In this document: piece after piece, positions 33,739-42,955 of the stretch
Numbering within the stretch: the stretch's first letter is position 1
Layout of the letters: each line of letters opens with the position of its first letter
From: Mariniphaga sp041686935
GTDB lineage: Bacteria; Bacteroidota; Bacteroidia; Bacteroidales; Prolixibacteraceae
Reading direction: 5' to 3'
DNA: 64,000 nt
Assembly (NCBI GenBank): GCA_041686935.1
Contig: JAWLCW010000001.1
Location: forward strand, 1 to 64,000
Translations under genes and position numbers: made by a program
Notes under the pieces: model-generated
Databases searched by the model: none
Seen by the model: the letters and a program-made list of their open reading frames with translations, nothing else
What the model was told of the DNA's origin: nothing

Positions 33739-35634
33739 ATGAATTTAATAAAAACATGGCTGTCTGTTGCGCTTTTTTTCCTGTGGAATAGTTCATTTTC
33801 ACAACCATTAGGCTACTACAACGGAACGGAGAATTTAACTGGCGGGGAACTAAAAAAAGCGTTACACGAAATTATTAAAGATCATGTTGATTTTTCATAT
33901 TACCGTACCGCTCAAATTATAAATTATTCAGACTCTGACCCGGCCAATCCGGAAAATGTCATTCTGTTTTATCTTCAGGAGTCGAGAAATGCCAGCATGT
34001 ATGGGATGGGAGGTGATTACATCAACAGGGAACATGTTTGGGCAAAATCGCATGGATATTTTTCCGGAATTCGTCCGATGGACAGCGATGTTCATAATCT
34101 TCGGCCCGCTGATGCTTCGGTTAATGAGGATCGGGGAAATAAAGATTTTGATAACGTCAGGCCAAACGGAACACAGCACCATGAAGCTACTGAATGTTGG
34201 TTTACAGAATGGGCCTGGGAACCCGGGCCAGCAACAAAAGGACAGGTGGCCCGGATTTTGTTTTATATGGCTACCCGCTACGAGGATGCAGACCTTGAAA
34301 TTGATCTCGAACTGGTAGATAAAATCAACACCTTTCCGCTCCCGGAACATGGTAAACTTTCAACTTTAATTGAGTGGAACAATCAATATCCTCCTTCCGA
34401 TTTTGAACGGCGACGGAACGAACGAATTTATCAGATTCAGCAAAACCGAAATCCATTTGTTGATAATCCGAATTTTGCAAATTTAATTTGGAATGAAAAA
34501 AGCACTGAAGAATTCCAGTTTTCTGATTTGAAAATGATGCCGGAAAAACCAGCCGTTGGCGATACTGCAAACATTTCGCTGAAAATAGTATCAGAATCAG
34601 AACCAGACAGTGTAATTTTATATTGGGGAAATTCCTTTGATTCTTTACAAAACCGACTTAACTTAATTCCAGATTCAGAAAAATATTCCAACACTGTTTC
34701 TTTTCACAATTTGCAAGCCGGCGAAATCATTTATTTCCTTTTCAAAGCATTTTCAGTAAACGATACTTCTGTTTTTAGAGGAAGTTATATCTTCCCTGAA
34801 AATATAACTGCGAAACAAATTACTCCTATTCAAAATGTACAGGGCCCAGGTACTGAAAGCCCTGTTATTGGGCAGCAAGTAATTGTAACAGGCAGAATAA
34901 CTGCTAATTTTGACAACACTTTTTATATACAGGATGCATCTTCAGAAAGAAGTGGAATTTGTGTTTATAATTCTCTGAAAACAGGTCTTATTGGCGATAG
35001 TGTTGTAGTGCGCGGAAAAGTTACAGAATATTCCACGTTAACTGAATTGACAGATATTGAATACTTCTATAATTTTGGAAACAATAAAATTGTTGAACCC
35101 ATTACAATCAGCACGGGCCAGCTTAACGAAGATTTTGAAGGTATGCTGGTAAAACTTGAAAACGTAACTTTTGCAGATGGCGGTTCAACTATACAAAGTA
35201 CCAATTCTGTTTATTCATTTTATGACGAAGCAGGTCAGGGTGTACTCTATTCTGACCGAAATGGAAGACTCCCGGGACAAAAACTTCCGGAGGACCGAAC
35301 TTCTATTACTGGAATCGTCTCACAATACCAGGGAGTTTATCAATTACTGGCGCGCGAAATTGCAGATCTTACCCTGGAAACAAACGCAACCAGGCACCAT
35401 GAATTAAAACAAGATGTTTCCATTTACCCAAATCCTGCCAGTAGCCAGCTTTTTTTAAATACTAATTTGGTTATTAAATCAGTCGTTATTTATTCAGTCA
35501 GAGGAGAATTAAAGTTTCTTAAAACCGGTAACATTAAAAATATCGATGTTTCAGGATTACAAAGCGGAATGTACTTTTTAAGGATTCAAACCAATCTGGA
35601 TGAATTCATTCATATAAAATTCCTGGTTCAATAA
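33739..35634 (+). CDS. Secreted endonuclease I with OB-like module and type IX sorting domain
   Basis: A 631-residue extracellular nuclease. The signal peptide ends near NSSFSQ. Residues about 90-260 are an endonuclease I (EndA/NucM, PF04231) domain with the catalytic INREHVWAKSHG and DVHNLRPADASVNEDRGN segments and the family end RIYQIQQNRNPFVDNP. A beta-sandwich follows, then an OB-like module (VIVTGRITANFDNTFYIQDA) related to those of the preceding lipoprotein. The last 75 residues (SIYPNPASSQLFLN to the end) are a type A type IX secretion sorting domain. It should cut DNA, and possibly RNA, outside the cell or at its surface. Confidence 0.9.
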   Translation: MNLIKTWLSVALFFLWNSSFSQPLGYYNGTENLTGGELKKALHEIIKDHVDFSYYRTAQIINYSDSDPANPENVILFYLQESRNASMYGMGGDYINREHVWAKSHGYFSGIRPMDSDVHNLRPADASVNEDRGNKDFDNVRPNGTQHHEATECWFTEWAWEPGPATKGQVARILFYMATRYEDADLEIDLELVDKINTFPLPEHGKLSTLIEWNNQYPPSDFERRRNERIYQIQQNRNPFVDNPNFANLIWNEKSTEEFQFSDLKMMPEKPAVGDTANISLKIVSESEPDSVILYWGNSFDSLQNRLNLIPDSEKYSNTVSFHNLQAGEIIYFLFKAFSVNDTSVFRGSYIFPENITAKQITPIQNVQGPGTESPVIGQQVIVTGRITANFDNTFYIQDASSERSGICVYNSLKTGLIGDSVVVRGKVTEYSTLTELTDIEYFYNFGNNKIVEPITISTGQLNEDFEGMLVKLENVTFADGGSTIQSTNSVYSFYDEAGQGVLYSDRNGRLPGQKLPEDRTSITGIVSQYQGVYQLLAREIADLTLETNATRHHELKQDVSIYPNPASSQLFLNTNLVIKSVVIYSVRGELKFLKTGNIKNIDVSGLQSGMYFLRIQTNLDEFIHIKFLVQ

Positions 35635-35742
35635 GAAATACAATTAATTGATGAAAAAAAATTCAAATAGATTTTAGGTAAAATTCATTCCTCCTTTCCA
35701 AAACATTTCAGACCTAAAGCGGTTTTTTTGCGAATGAATTTT

Positions 35743-35750
35743 TATTTTTG
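35743..35750 (+). promoter_or_regulatory. Putative -7 element of nadA
   Basis: TATTTTTG matches TAnnTTTG, 38 bases before the ATG at 35789. Confidence 0.45.
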
Positions 35751-35788
35751 CTGCCTGATTCAAGGGGGACATTCAGAATTTATTACAG

Positions 35789-36781
35789 ATGGAACAGGCA
35801 CTTATAGATCGAATGCTGGAGGAAAAGGGATTTATTGACGAACCGGTAAATCCGAATGTTAAGCTGGTGGAAGAAATCAACCGGCTCAGGAAAGAGAAAA
35901 ATGCGGTTATCCTCAGCCATTTTTATGTGGAAGGTGATTTGCAGGACATTGCCGACTACGTGGGCGACAGCCTTGGACTGGCGCAGGAAGCAGCCAAAAC
36001 CGATGCGGATATGATTGTTTTTGTGGGCGTCCATTTTATGGCCGAAACCGCAAAAATTCTCAATCCCGGTAAAAAAGTTATTCTTCCCGATCTGAAAGCA
36101 GGTTGTTCACTTGCCGAATCGGCTCCGGCTGAGGCTTTTGCAGAATTTAAAGCCAAATACCCCGACCACAAAGTAATTACCTACGTAAATGCCACGGCAG
36201 CATTGAAAACCATGTCAGACATTGTTTGTACCTCGGCCAACGCAAAAAAAATAATCGACAGTTTTTCTGAAGATGAAAAACTGATTTTCGGTCCGGACAA
36301 AAACCTCGGAAATTACCTTAATAGCATCACCGGACGCAATATGGTATTATGGGATGGCGCCTGCATGGTGCACGAACAGTATTCGGTGGAAAAAATCATC
36401 GACCTGATGGACAAATATCCTGATGCTGAATTTATTGCCCACCCCGAGTGCGAGAAACCTGTGCTTTTAGTAGCCAAACACATTGGTTCAACTACCTCAT
36501 TACTTAATTATACCAAAAGTAGTCCGGCCAAAAAATTCATTGTGGCTACCGAAAGTGGCATTCTTCACCAGATGAAAAAAGCATCTCCCGACAAACTGTT
36601 CATTCCGGCGCCATCGGTTGATTCTACCTGCGGCTGCAACGACTGCACCTACATGAAACTGAACAGTCTGCAAAAACTCTATGTCTGCATGAAACACGAA
36701 CAACCGGAAGTGACTTTACCTGCTGATGTGATTGAAAAAGCCCGCGTCCCCATCGAACGGATGCTGGAAATTTCGAAATAA
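35789..36781 (+). CDS. nadA: Quinolinate synthase A
   Basis: 4Fe-4S enzyme that condenses iminoaspartate with dihydroxyacetone phosphate to quinolinate in de novo NAD synthesis. The 330-residue length is normal. Cluster cysteines are C106 in KAGCSLAE, C192 in GACMVHE and one of C281/C283/C286 in STCGCNDC; HFYVEGDLQDIADYVGDS and MAETAKIL are family motifs. nadB and nadC are not in the window. The LytTR gene begins one base after its stop. Confidence 0.95.
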   Translation: MEQALIDRMLEEKGFIDEPVNPNVKLVEEINRLRKEKNAVILSHFYVEGDLQDIADYVGDSLGLAQEAAKTDADMIVFVGVHFMAETAKILNPGKKVILPDLKAGCSLAESAPAEAFAEFKAKYPDHKVITYVNATAALKTMSDIVCTSANAKKIIDSFSEDEKLIFGPDKNLGNYLNSITGRNMVLWDGACMVHEQYSVEKIIDLMDKYPDAEFIAHPECEKPVLLVAKHIGSTTSLLNYTKSSPAKKFIVATESGILHQMKKASPDKLFIPAPSVDSTCGCNDCTYMKLNSLQKLYVCMKHEQPEVTLPADVIEKARVPIERMLEISK

Positions 36782-36782
36782 A

Positions 36783-37643
36783 ATGCACCTGAAAAACCTG
36801 ATTTCCACAAAATTTCCTCAGAACTATATCATAAAGCGTCCACTTTACGGGGCTTTGCTGATTGCGGGATTTACGCTGGTTTTTGCATTGCTTTATAAAC
36901 CGCTTGGCTCCCACGCAAGCCGGTTTTTGGGTTACGAAGCAACAATGGCCGTTTATGCATTCATTTCCGGCGCCTCGCTTTTTGGCTGGATTAGCCTTTT
37001 GATCAGAATCAACTTTTTTTCAGATAAGGCCAAATGGACATTTTTCAAGGAATTGCTGGCAATCTTTATCCTGTTATTTTCTCTGGGTGTGGTCATTTAT
37101 TTTGCCGCTTTTATTCTGGAAGAACCCGCAAACCGTTGGAACTTCCCCACATTTTTCGACTCGGTAAAAAATGCTTTCCTCATCGGCATCATCCCGTTTC
37201 TGTTTTTTACCGCACTGAACTACCTCTATTGGATTTCACCTGAAGAGAAATATGGCGCTTCATCCAATTCAGGCAGTGCTTCAGCCGTTGAAGAGCTGAT
37301 TCAAATCAGTTCGCAACTTAAAAAAGAGTCGCTCAGCTTTTATCCCAGCCAGTTAATCTACGCCGAATCGGAAAGTAACTACGTTAATTTTTACATCCAG
37401 TCCGTTGATAAAGTGCAGAAAAAAGTCATCCGCAATTCCATCACCGATGTGGAACAGCAACTTTCACACATTCCTTATTTGGTGAGAACGCACCGGGCGT
37501 TTATCGTCAACCTAAAAAAAATCAAATCGAAAAAGGGAAACAGTCTGGGTTACCGGTTGCGACTATTGGGATCCGATTCCGAAATTCCTGTTTCCAGAAA
37601 CAATACCCGGAATTTCAGGCAGCTCTTAAAACAATTCAGCTAA
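36783..37643 (+). CDS. Membrane-anchored LytTR-family transcriptional regulator
   Basis: 286 residues from the ATG at 36783, just after the nadA stop; a longer frame overlaps nadA. The N-terminal half has four membrane helices (ALLIAGFTLVFALLY, AVYAFISGASLFGWISLLI, LLAIFILLFSLGVVIYFAAF and AFLIGIIPFLFFTALNYLYW). Residues about 185-286 are a LytTR DNA-binding domain (LIYAESESNYVNFYI, VRTHRAFIVNLKKI). Such regulators bind DNA while tethered to the membrane and often control a neighbouring membrane gene; the outer-membrane barrel gene 145 bases downstream is the likely target. Confidence 0.88.
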   Translation: MHLKNLISTKFPQNYIIKRPLYGALLIAGFTLVFALLYKPLGSHASRFLGYEATMAVYAFISGASLFGWISLLIRINFFSDKAKWTFFKELLAIFILLFSLGVVIYFAAFILEEPANRWNFPTFFDSVKNAFLIGIIPFLFFTALNYLYWISPEEKYGASSNSGSASAVEELIQISSQLKKESLSFYPSQLIYAESESNYVNFYIQSVDKVQKKVIRNSITDVEQQLSHIPYLVRTHRAFIVNLKKIKSKKGNSLGYRLRLLGSDSEIPVSRNNTRNFRQLLKQFS

Positions 37644-37788
37644 TCCGTTCATCACAAATTTTTACCGTCTGTAACACCTGCTGACGGTTAATTTATCAAC
37701 CCGCAACAAAAGTTTGCATCGTATCCCGGAAATTAGTCTGGTTCATTTCGTTTCCGTCTATTTGTGTCGAAATCAAAAATTTACGACA

Positions 37789-40155
37789 ATGAAAACGAAT
37801 AGGTACAACCTGGAAAAAATTCAAAAAATCATTCTTTTTAATCTTTTGGTACTGGTAGGTATTTTATATCCTTCACTGGTTTCGGCACAACCCGGTTTCA
37901 CCATTTCCGGCGAAATTATTTCCGCTGAAAACGGGGAAGCGGTTGCATTTGCCAATGTTGCACTTTTCGATTCTGCACAAACCCTGATTTTAAATGGTGC
38001 GGCTGGAAACGAAACAGGGAATTTTATTCTGAACGGTGTGGCACCCGGAACGTATCAAATCCAGGTAAGTGCCCTGGGGTTCGAATCGTGGACTAAAAAA
38101 GTGGAAATGCACGGGAATGTAAATCTGGGTTTTGTTCCGCTACTCAACTCCAACGTTCAACTTAAAGATGTGGATGTGATTGCCGAACGTATAAAAGCAA
38201 AACCGTCGCCGGATAAAACTACGTTTTTTGTGAACAGTAAAATGCACGAATCGTCCAACACCGGGACCGACATCCTAAAGCTGATACCGGGATTGCAGGT
38301 GGATTTGCAACAGAACATTTCGCTGGAAGGCAGCCAGAATATTATCATTCTTGTTGATGGGAAAGAACGCGACCGCAGTTTTCTGAGCCAGTTGCCGGCT
38401 TCCAAAATCGATAAGGTGGAAGTTATCAGTTCGCCGCCGGCAAAATACGATGCCAGTGTTACGGGAGTCATCAATATTGTGCTGGCCAAGGGAAAAAATA
38501 CCGGGCTTGACGGGCATGTTTACCTGGAAATTCCTACTTCCGGTTCCGTCATATTTCTCACGCCTGCTTACAGTCTGAATTATGGGTTTGGTAAATTTAA
38601 TTTGTTTACTTCATACAACGGCGATTTACGTTATTTCAACATCACGGAATCGTATCGGAGGGAAATTTTCAGCAATTCTGAAATCAGTAAAATCATTTCA
38701 ACCCAAAATGTGCGTCAGAAAACCTGGTCGCACCGGTTTCATTATGGGTTCGACTGGTTTTTGAACGAGCGGAACCAACTAAACTTTTATGCCTTTTACA
38801 ATCCGTTTTCCCAGGAACTTGACGGCGATGTGGAAGTACAATCCACCGGATCAGAAACAACAAACTGGTTGGCCGAAAAAGAGGATAAAGACCTCAATTA
38901 CAGTGGATTTTATTCGCTTTGGTACAATCATTTTTTCGATAAAACAACCGGACATGAACTGGCACTCGACATGAGCCTGCACAACCTGAAAGCTGAAAAT
39001 GCCTCAATTTTCAGTAATTCCGAAACCGGTTATTTTCAAGAAAATAAGGTGAAACCAAACAACCAAAATATTCATATTAAACTGGACTACACCCTTCCGG
39101 TAAGCGAAAAAATAAAACTGAACGCTGGTTTCCAAACACGTCTTACAACAATGAATGACAGAAACTCCGCAACATTCCGGTATGAGGAAACTGTTTTTGC
39201 AGGATACGGGACCCTCAGCTACAAAACAACCAAACTGGAAACAACCCTGGGACTTCGGCTTGAAAACCAGAATACAAAATTACATGAAGAAAAAATCAGA
39301 AAAGAAATTTTCCTTTTACCGAATTTTTCGGCCATTTATAATCTGAATGAAAAGCAAACCCTGAAGCTGAATTACCGGCGTTCAGTTTCGTGGCCGGGAT
39401 TTTACCAGTTGAATTCTTATACTTCAGTGGAAGACCCGTTTACGCTAAACTCGGGGAATGCAAACCTCAGACCCGAAACTCATAATCAGGTGAATCTTGA
39501 GTATTCCCGCCGTTTTAAAAACCATTTTGTCTCTGCACGTTTATTTTATCACAAAACTACTGATGCTATCCGGAATCTGATGTTTTTAAACGATAACGGC
39601 CTTTTTGAAATTCAGAAAAACAATCTGGGAGAAATCCGCAGAACCGGAATTCAATTTAGTGGTGCGTTGAGTTTTGGAAACGTGGGAATAAATCCGTACC
39701 TGAAAATTTTTGATGCCTTTTCCAAACCCAATCAACTGGTAGCTGAACACCAGATTGAATCAAAACATCAACTGGTTTTGGAATCGGGGCTCTCCGCATT
39801 TGCAACGTTTAAAAAAGGTTTTACGGCTTCAGTAATTTTTCAGTATGCCAGCCCGATGAATGAAATCCGGGGGAACACATTCAGCGATGCACTCTATTTT
39901 GTTTCCCTGGAAAAATCCTTTTCCAAAAACCTGAAAGCAGGAATTGTAAGCGGGTTACCACTGGCAAAAACCTTCACATACCAGGGCTCGGAAGTTGTCG
40001 GCCCGGATTTTTACCATTTTTCCAAAGGTGAAATACAGTTGTCAACGGTTCCGTTGTGGTTTAAAATCAGTTACCGGTTTTCTTCAGGCAAAAACGTGCA
40101 AAAAATTGAACGCACCGGAGAAGTTCCTGTGCAGGAAAAAAGGAAGGGATTTTAG
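37789..40155 (+). CDS. Outer-membrane beta-barrel receptor, TonB-dependent-like
   Basis: 788 residues from the ATG at 37789, chosen because MKTNRYNLEKIQKI leads into the signal peptide ending VSAQ. Residues about 35-120 are a carboxypeptidase-regulatory-like domain (FTISGEIISAENGEAVAFAN); about 130-230 is a plug-like domain (NIIILVDGKERDRSFLSQLP, VEVISSPPAKYDASVTGVIN); the rest is a barrel of the OMP_b-brl_3 type (PF14905). Substrate unknown. It follows a membrane LytTR regulator. Confidence 0.85.
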   Translation: MKTNRYNLEKIQKIILFNLLVLVGILYPSLVSAQPGFTISGEIISAENGEAVAFANVALFDSAQTLILNGAAGNETGNFILNGVAPGTYQIQVSALGFESWTKKVEMHGNVNLGFVPLLNSNVQLKDVDVIAERIKAKPSPDKTTFFVNSKMHESSNTGTDILKLIPGLQVDLQQNISLEGSQNIIILVDGKERDRSFLSQLPASKIDKVEVISSPPAKYDASVTGVINIVLAKGKNTGLDGHVYLEIPTSGSVIFLTPAYSLNYGFGKFNLFTSYNGDLRYFNITESYRREIFSNSEISKIISTQNVRQKTWSHRFHYGFDWFLNERNQLNFYAFYNPFSQELDGDVEVQSTGSETTNWLAEKEDKDLNYSGFYSLWYNHFFDKTTGHELALDMSLHNLKAENASIFSNSETGYFQENKVKPNNQNIHIKLDYTLPVSEKIKLNAGFQTRLTTMNDRNSATFRYEETVFAGYGTLSYKTTKLETTLGLRLENQNTKLHEEKIRKEIFLLPNFSAIYNLNEKQTLKLNYRRSVSWPGFYQLNSYTSVEDPFTLNSGNANLRPETHNQVNLEYSRRFKNHFVSARLFYHKTTDAIRNLMFLNDNGLFEIQKNNLGEIRRTGIQFSGALSFGNVGINPYLKIFDAFSKPNQLVAEHQIESKHQLVLESGLSAFATFKKGFTASVIFQYASPMNEIRGNTFSDALYFVSLEKSFSKNLKAGIVSGLPLAKTFTYQGSEVVGPDFYHFSKGEIQLSTVPLWFKISYRFSSGKNVQKIERTGEVPVQEKRKGF

Positions 40156-40169
40156 CAGAAATTCACTGA

Positions 40170-40201
40170 CTGAGCTGGTGGCTCTCAGTCCACCTGCTCA
40201 G
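40170..40201. terminator. Hairpin between convergent barrel and symporter genes
   Basis: CTGAGCTGGTGG (40170-40181) and CCACCTGCTCAG (40190-40201) form a 12-bp stem with one mismatch and an 8-base loop, overlapping the last codons of the minus-strand gene. There is no T-tract, so a termination role is only likely. Confidence 0.4.
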
Positions 40202-42839
40202 TTGTGCTAAATTTTCGTACCCTGCTTTTCCAGGAATATCCTGTAATTTCTTTCCGGTTGGGGAAAACCAGGCTGAAAACCAGCGCCAGCAACACACTGG
40301 CTACCAAACCAACAAAACCATACAGCAGGAACGAAAGTGTCGTGTTGTTTTTCACCAGAATTAAAATTACAATTCCTGCCAAAACACCTATGAGCGCAGC
40401 CTTTCCAGAGATGCGCGGGAAGAAAATTCCCATTACAAACAATGCGCCCAGGCCGGCAGTGAGTAGCCCCAGAAAAGTATTGAACTGGTCCCACAGCGAG
40501 GCAATGTTCCAGGTAGCCAGCATCAGCGCCATCACAATCCCAAATACGCCTACAATAATTCCCGACCAGCGTGCCACAGCCATGTGGCTTTTATGATTTG
40601 CTTTTACTGCAATCACTTTGTAAAAATCGGTGGTAATAACTGCCGAAACCGAATTGATGTTGGATGACAATGTGGACATGGCCGCGGCAAAAATGGCGGC
40701 AATGAGAATCCCAGCCACACCCGCTGGCATTTGTGCCACAATAAACTGCGGGAACACCGAATCGATGTTGGGATTGAGCACCGACAAATGTTCCGGATTT
40801 GAGGTGTAATACGCATACAATCCTGTACCGAGCAAAAAGAAAATGATGGTCACCGGAATGGCCAGAAATCCGTTCAGCCAGATACTCCGCGCGGTGGCTT
40901 TTTCATCTTTGGTGGTCATGTAGCGCTGCACCACGCTCTGGTCGCTGGTGTATGTAATCAGGGTGTTGGCAAGTCCTCCAATCAAGACCACCCAAAACAC
41001 CGGCTGCGAAAAATCGAACCGGAAATCGAAGGTATGAAACTTCTGGTGTTGGCCGGAAATATCAAAGAAACCACTCAACCCGCCTTCCACACCAACCAGC
41101 ATAAATGCCAAAGCTGTAATTGCGCCGCCCAACAGAATAAAACCCTGGATTACATCGCCCCAAACAACGGCTTCCATGCCGCCGCTGGTACAATAAATAA
41201 TGGTCACCACTCCCATAATAATGATTGCCCAGTAAATGCTAAACCCTGTAACCGCATTTAGTGCCAAAGAAGGGAGAAATAGCACTATGGCAATTCGGCT
41301 CACCATAAAAAACACAAACAAGGCCGAAGCCAGCCAGCGCACCGCCCGGTTAAACCGCATTTCGAGATACTGGTAGGCGGTATCGAAATTGAAACGCCGA
41401 AAAAACGGCAAAAAATAACGAATTACGATGGGCGCAATCATAATAATGGCCATGTTAAACATGAACATACGCCAGTCGGTGGCATACGATTTGGCCGGGA
41501 TGGCAATAAAGGTGATGGCGCTAAGCGTGGTGGCAAAAATACTGATTCCAGCTGCCCACCATGGAATCCGTCCACCAGCTTTGAAAAAATCATCGGTGCT
41601 GTTTTCGCGCCGCATGAAGTAGAATCCCAGCAACAACATACCAATAAAATAGAAACCTAACACAATGTAGTTCAGCCAGCCAAAAACGGGTTTAACCGAA
41701 AACTGAATTTCGTGCAACAGCGGCGTGCGGGTTGCCGGTCTGATTTCGCCACCAGGTATGACTACCGTTCCACCCCACATCACAGCAGGAGCAACGGCCA
41801 CAGGCGTTCCTTCCCAGCTGCCCGCTTCAAACCATTTGTCGGTAACGGTATTGTAAATTTTTATTTTTGAATTGAATCCGGAATGGTTTATCCAGAGCGA
41901 ATCACGCAGTTGCCGGGCATTTTCGTCACCGGTTTGCATGGCGTAAATAGCTCGCTCTACATTATTGAAAGTATCTCCGAAATCGCCGCCCGCCAAAACT
42001 ATGTGCGAAGCGCCAACCGGAGCCGCCGAAGCCACTGCCAAGGGCATTTCCATTTCCTGTTTCTGTTCCCAGTAACCAAACGATGGCCGGTAACGGAAAA
42101 CATGGGGATAAAAAGTTGTGGTGAGTTCACCGGTTTTTTTGGCTCGCCCGCCAAAAACATGCAGGCTTATTTCTTCTCCATCCATTTGCGCAACTGCAGA
42201 AGCGCCTGAAACTGACAAGGGAAAATCCGAAAGGGTTTTCCATCCTTCTGAAAGTCTGGAAATATCAAGCGCCAGAAACTGGTTGGTTGCACCATTCTCG
42301 TTTTCGCCACCAATAACGTAAACCGTATTTCCAATCACCGCAGCAGCCGGACTTTTCACAGCCACAGGCAAAGCGGGATATTCCGAAATATCAACCGAAA
42401 TGCCGTTCCAACTCAGCAAAATAACACGGTTACTCAACCCATCAGGCGACTGGCCGCCAACGCAAAGCACACCCTGCGGCAGCGAAACCGAAGCGCCTTC
42501 GCCCAATGGAACTGGCAGTTTTGAAGAAGCATTCAGTAAATTTACGCCATTTACCGTGCGTTCATAAACCAGCACCGCATCCGAAAAATGTTTTGCGCCG
42601 TTTTCCCAGGGTTTTCCTTCGGGGAAAGCAGTGCCGCCGGCAACCAGCAACACGTTGTTGTGCACACCGGCAAAAGTTCCGGCCAGTCCTTCGTTACCGG
42701 AAATTTCGTCCACATTTTCAAACAGCGGAAAACTTCGCTGACTGATTTGATTGATGGACGTTTCTGCTGCAACTTCTCCTTGCCAAATAACTAAGAAAAA
42801 GAGTAAAACCAATATTGTTGTTCTTTTAAAATGGCGCAT
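40185..42839 (-). CDS. Fused kelch mutarotase (NanM-like) and sodium:solute symporter for sialic acid
   Basis: An 884-residue fusion. A signal peptide (FKRTTILVLLFFLVIWQG) is followed by a kelch beta-propeller at about 40-385 with repeated VFGG/VIGGEN/LAGGD strands, similar to N-acetylneuraminate epimerase NanM. Residues about 395-870 are a sodium:solute symporter with 13-14 helices (WAAGISIFATTLSAITFIAI, GGMEAVVWGDVIQG, LITYTSDQSVVQRYM). NanM converts alpha- to beta-sialic acid and the symporter imports it, so the fusion would couple anomer conversion to uptake. It is last in the sialidase-NanA-NanE order on the minus strand, strongly supporting sialic acid as substrate. Confidence 0.85.
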   Translation of the reverse strand: MRHFKRTTILVLLFFLVIWQGEVAAETSINQISQRSFPLFENVDEISGNEGLAGTFAGVHNNVLLVAGGTAFPEGKPWENGAKHFSDAVLVYERTVNGVNLLNASSKLPVPLGEGASVSLPQGVLCVGGQSPDGLSNRVILLSWNGISVDISEYPALPVAVKSPAAAVIGNTVYVIGGENENGATNQFLALDISRLSEGWKTLSDFPLSVSGASAVAQMDGEEISLHVFGGRAKKTGELTTTFYPHVFRYRPSFGYWEQKQEMEMPLAVASAAPVGASHIVLAGGDFGDTFNNVERAIYAMQTGDENARQLRDSLWINHSGFNSKIKIYNTVTDKWFEAGSWEGTPVAVAPAVMWGGTVVIPGGEIRPATRTPLLHEIQFSVKPVFGWLNYIVLGFYFIGMLLLGFYFMRRENSTDDFFKAGGRIPWWAAGISIFATTLSAITFIAIPAKSYATDWRMFMFNMAIIMIAPIVIRYFLPFFRRFNFDTAYQYLEMRFNRAVRWLASALFVFFMVSRIAIVLFLPSLALNAVTGFSIYWAIIIMGVVTIIYCTSGGMEAVVWGDVIQGFILLGGAITALAFMLVGVEGGLSGFFDISGQHQKFHTFDFRFDFSQPVFWVVLIGGLANTLITYTSDQSVVQRYMTTKDEKATARSIWLNGFLAIPVTIIFFLLGTGLYAYYTSNPEHLSVLNPNIDSVFPQFIVAQMPAGVAGILIAAIFAAAMSTLSSNINSVSAVITTDFYKVIAVKANHKSHMAVARWSGIIVGVFGIVMALMLATWNIASLWDQFNTFLGLLTAGLGALFVMGIFFPRISGKAALIGVLAGIVILILVKNNTTLSFLLYGFVGLVASVLLALVFSLVFPNRKEITGYSWKSRVRKFSTTEQVD

Positions 42840-42876
42840 AATATATTGATTACAAGACTAATTCAAAGAATAATTT

Positions 42877-42947
42877 CCCGCTGATAACGCAGATTTACGC
42901 AGAAATAAAAAAATCCAAAATCTGCGCTAATCCGCGACATCTGCGGG
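42877..42947. repeat. Imperfect palindromic repeat (CGCAGATT class)
   Basis: Arms 42877-42903 and 42921-42947 match at 21 of 27 positions as an inverted repeat (CCCGCTGATAACGCAGATTT against AATCCGCGACATCTGCGGG) around an A-rich 17-base centre. It fills the gap between the epimerase and symporter genes. This wording recurs as dispersed intergenic repeats in many Bacteroidota genomes (from memory). Confidence 0.65.
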
Positions 42948-42955
42948 AGAAAATT

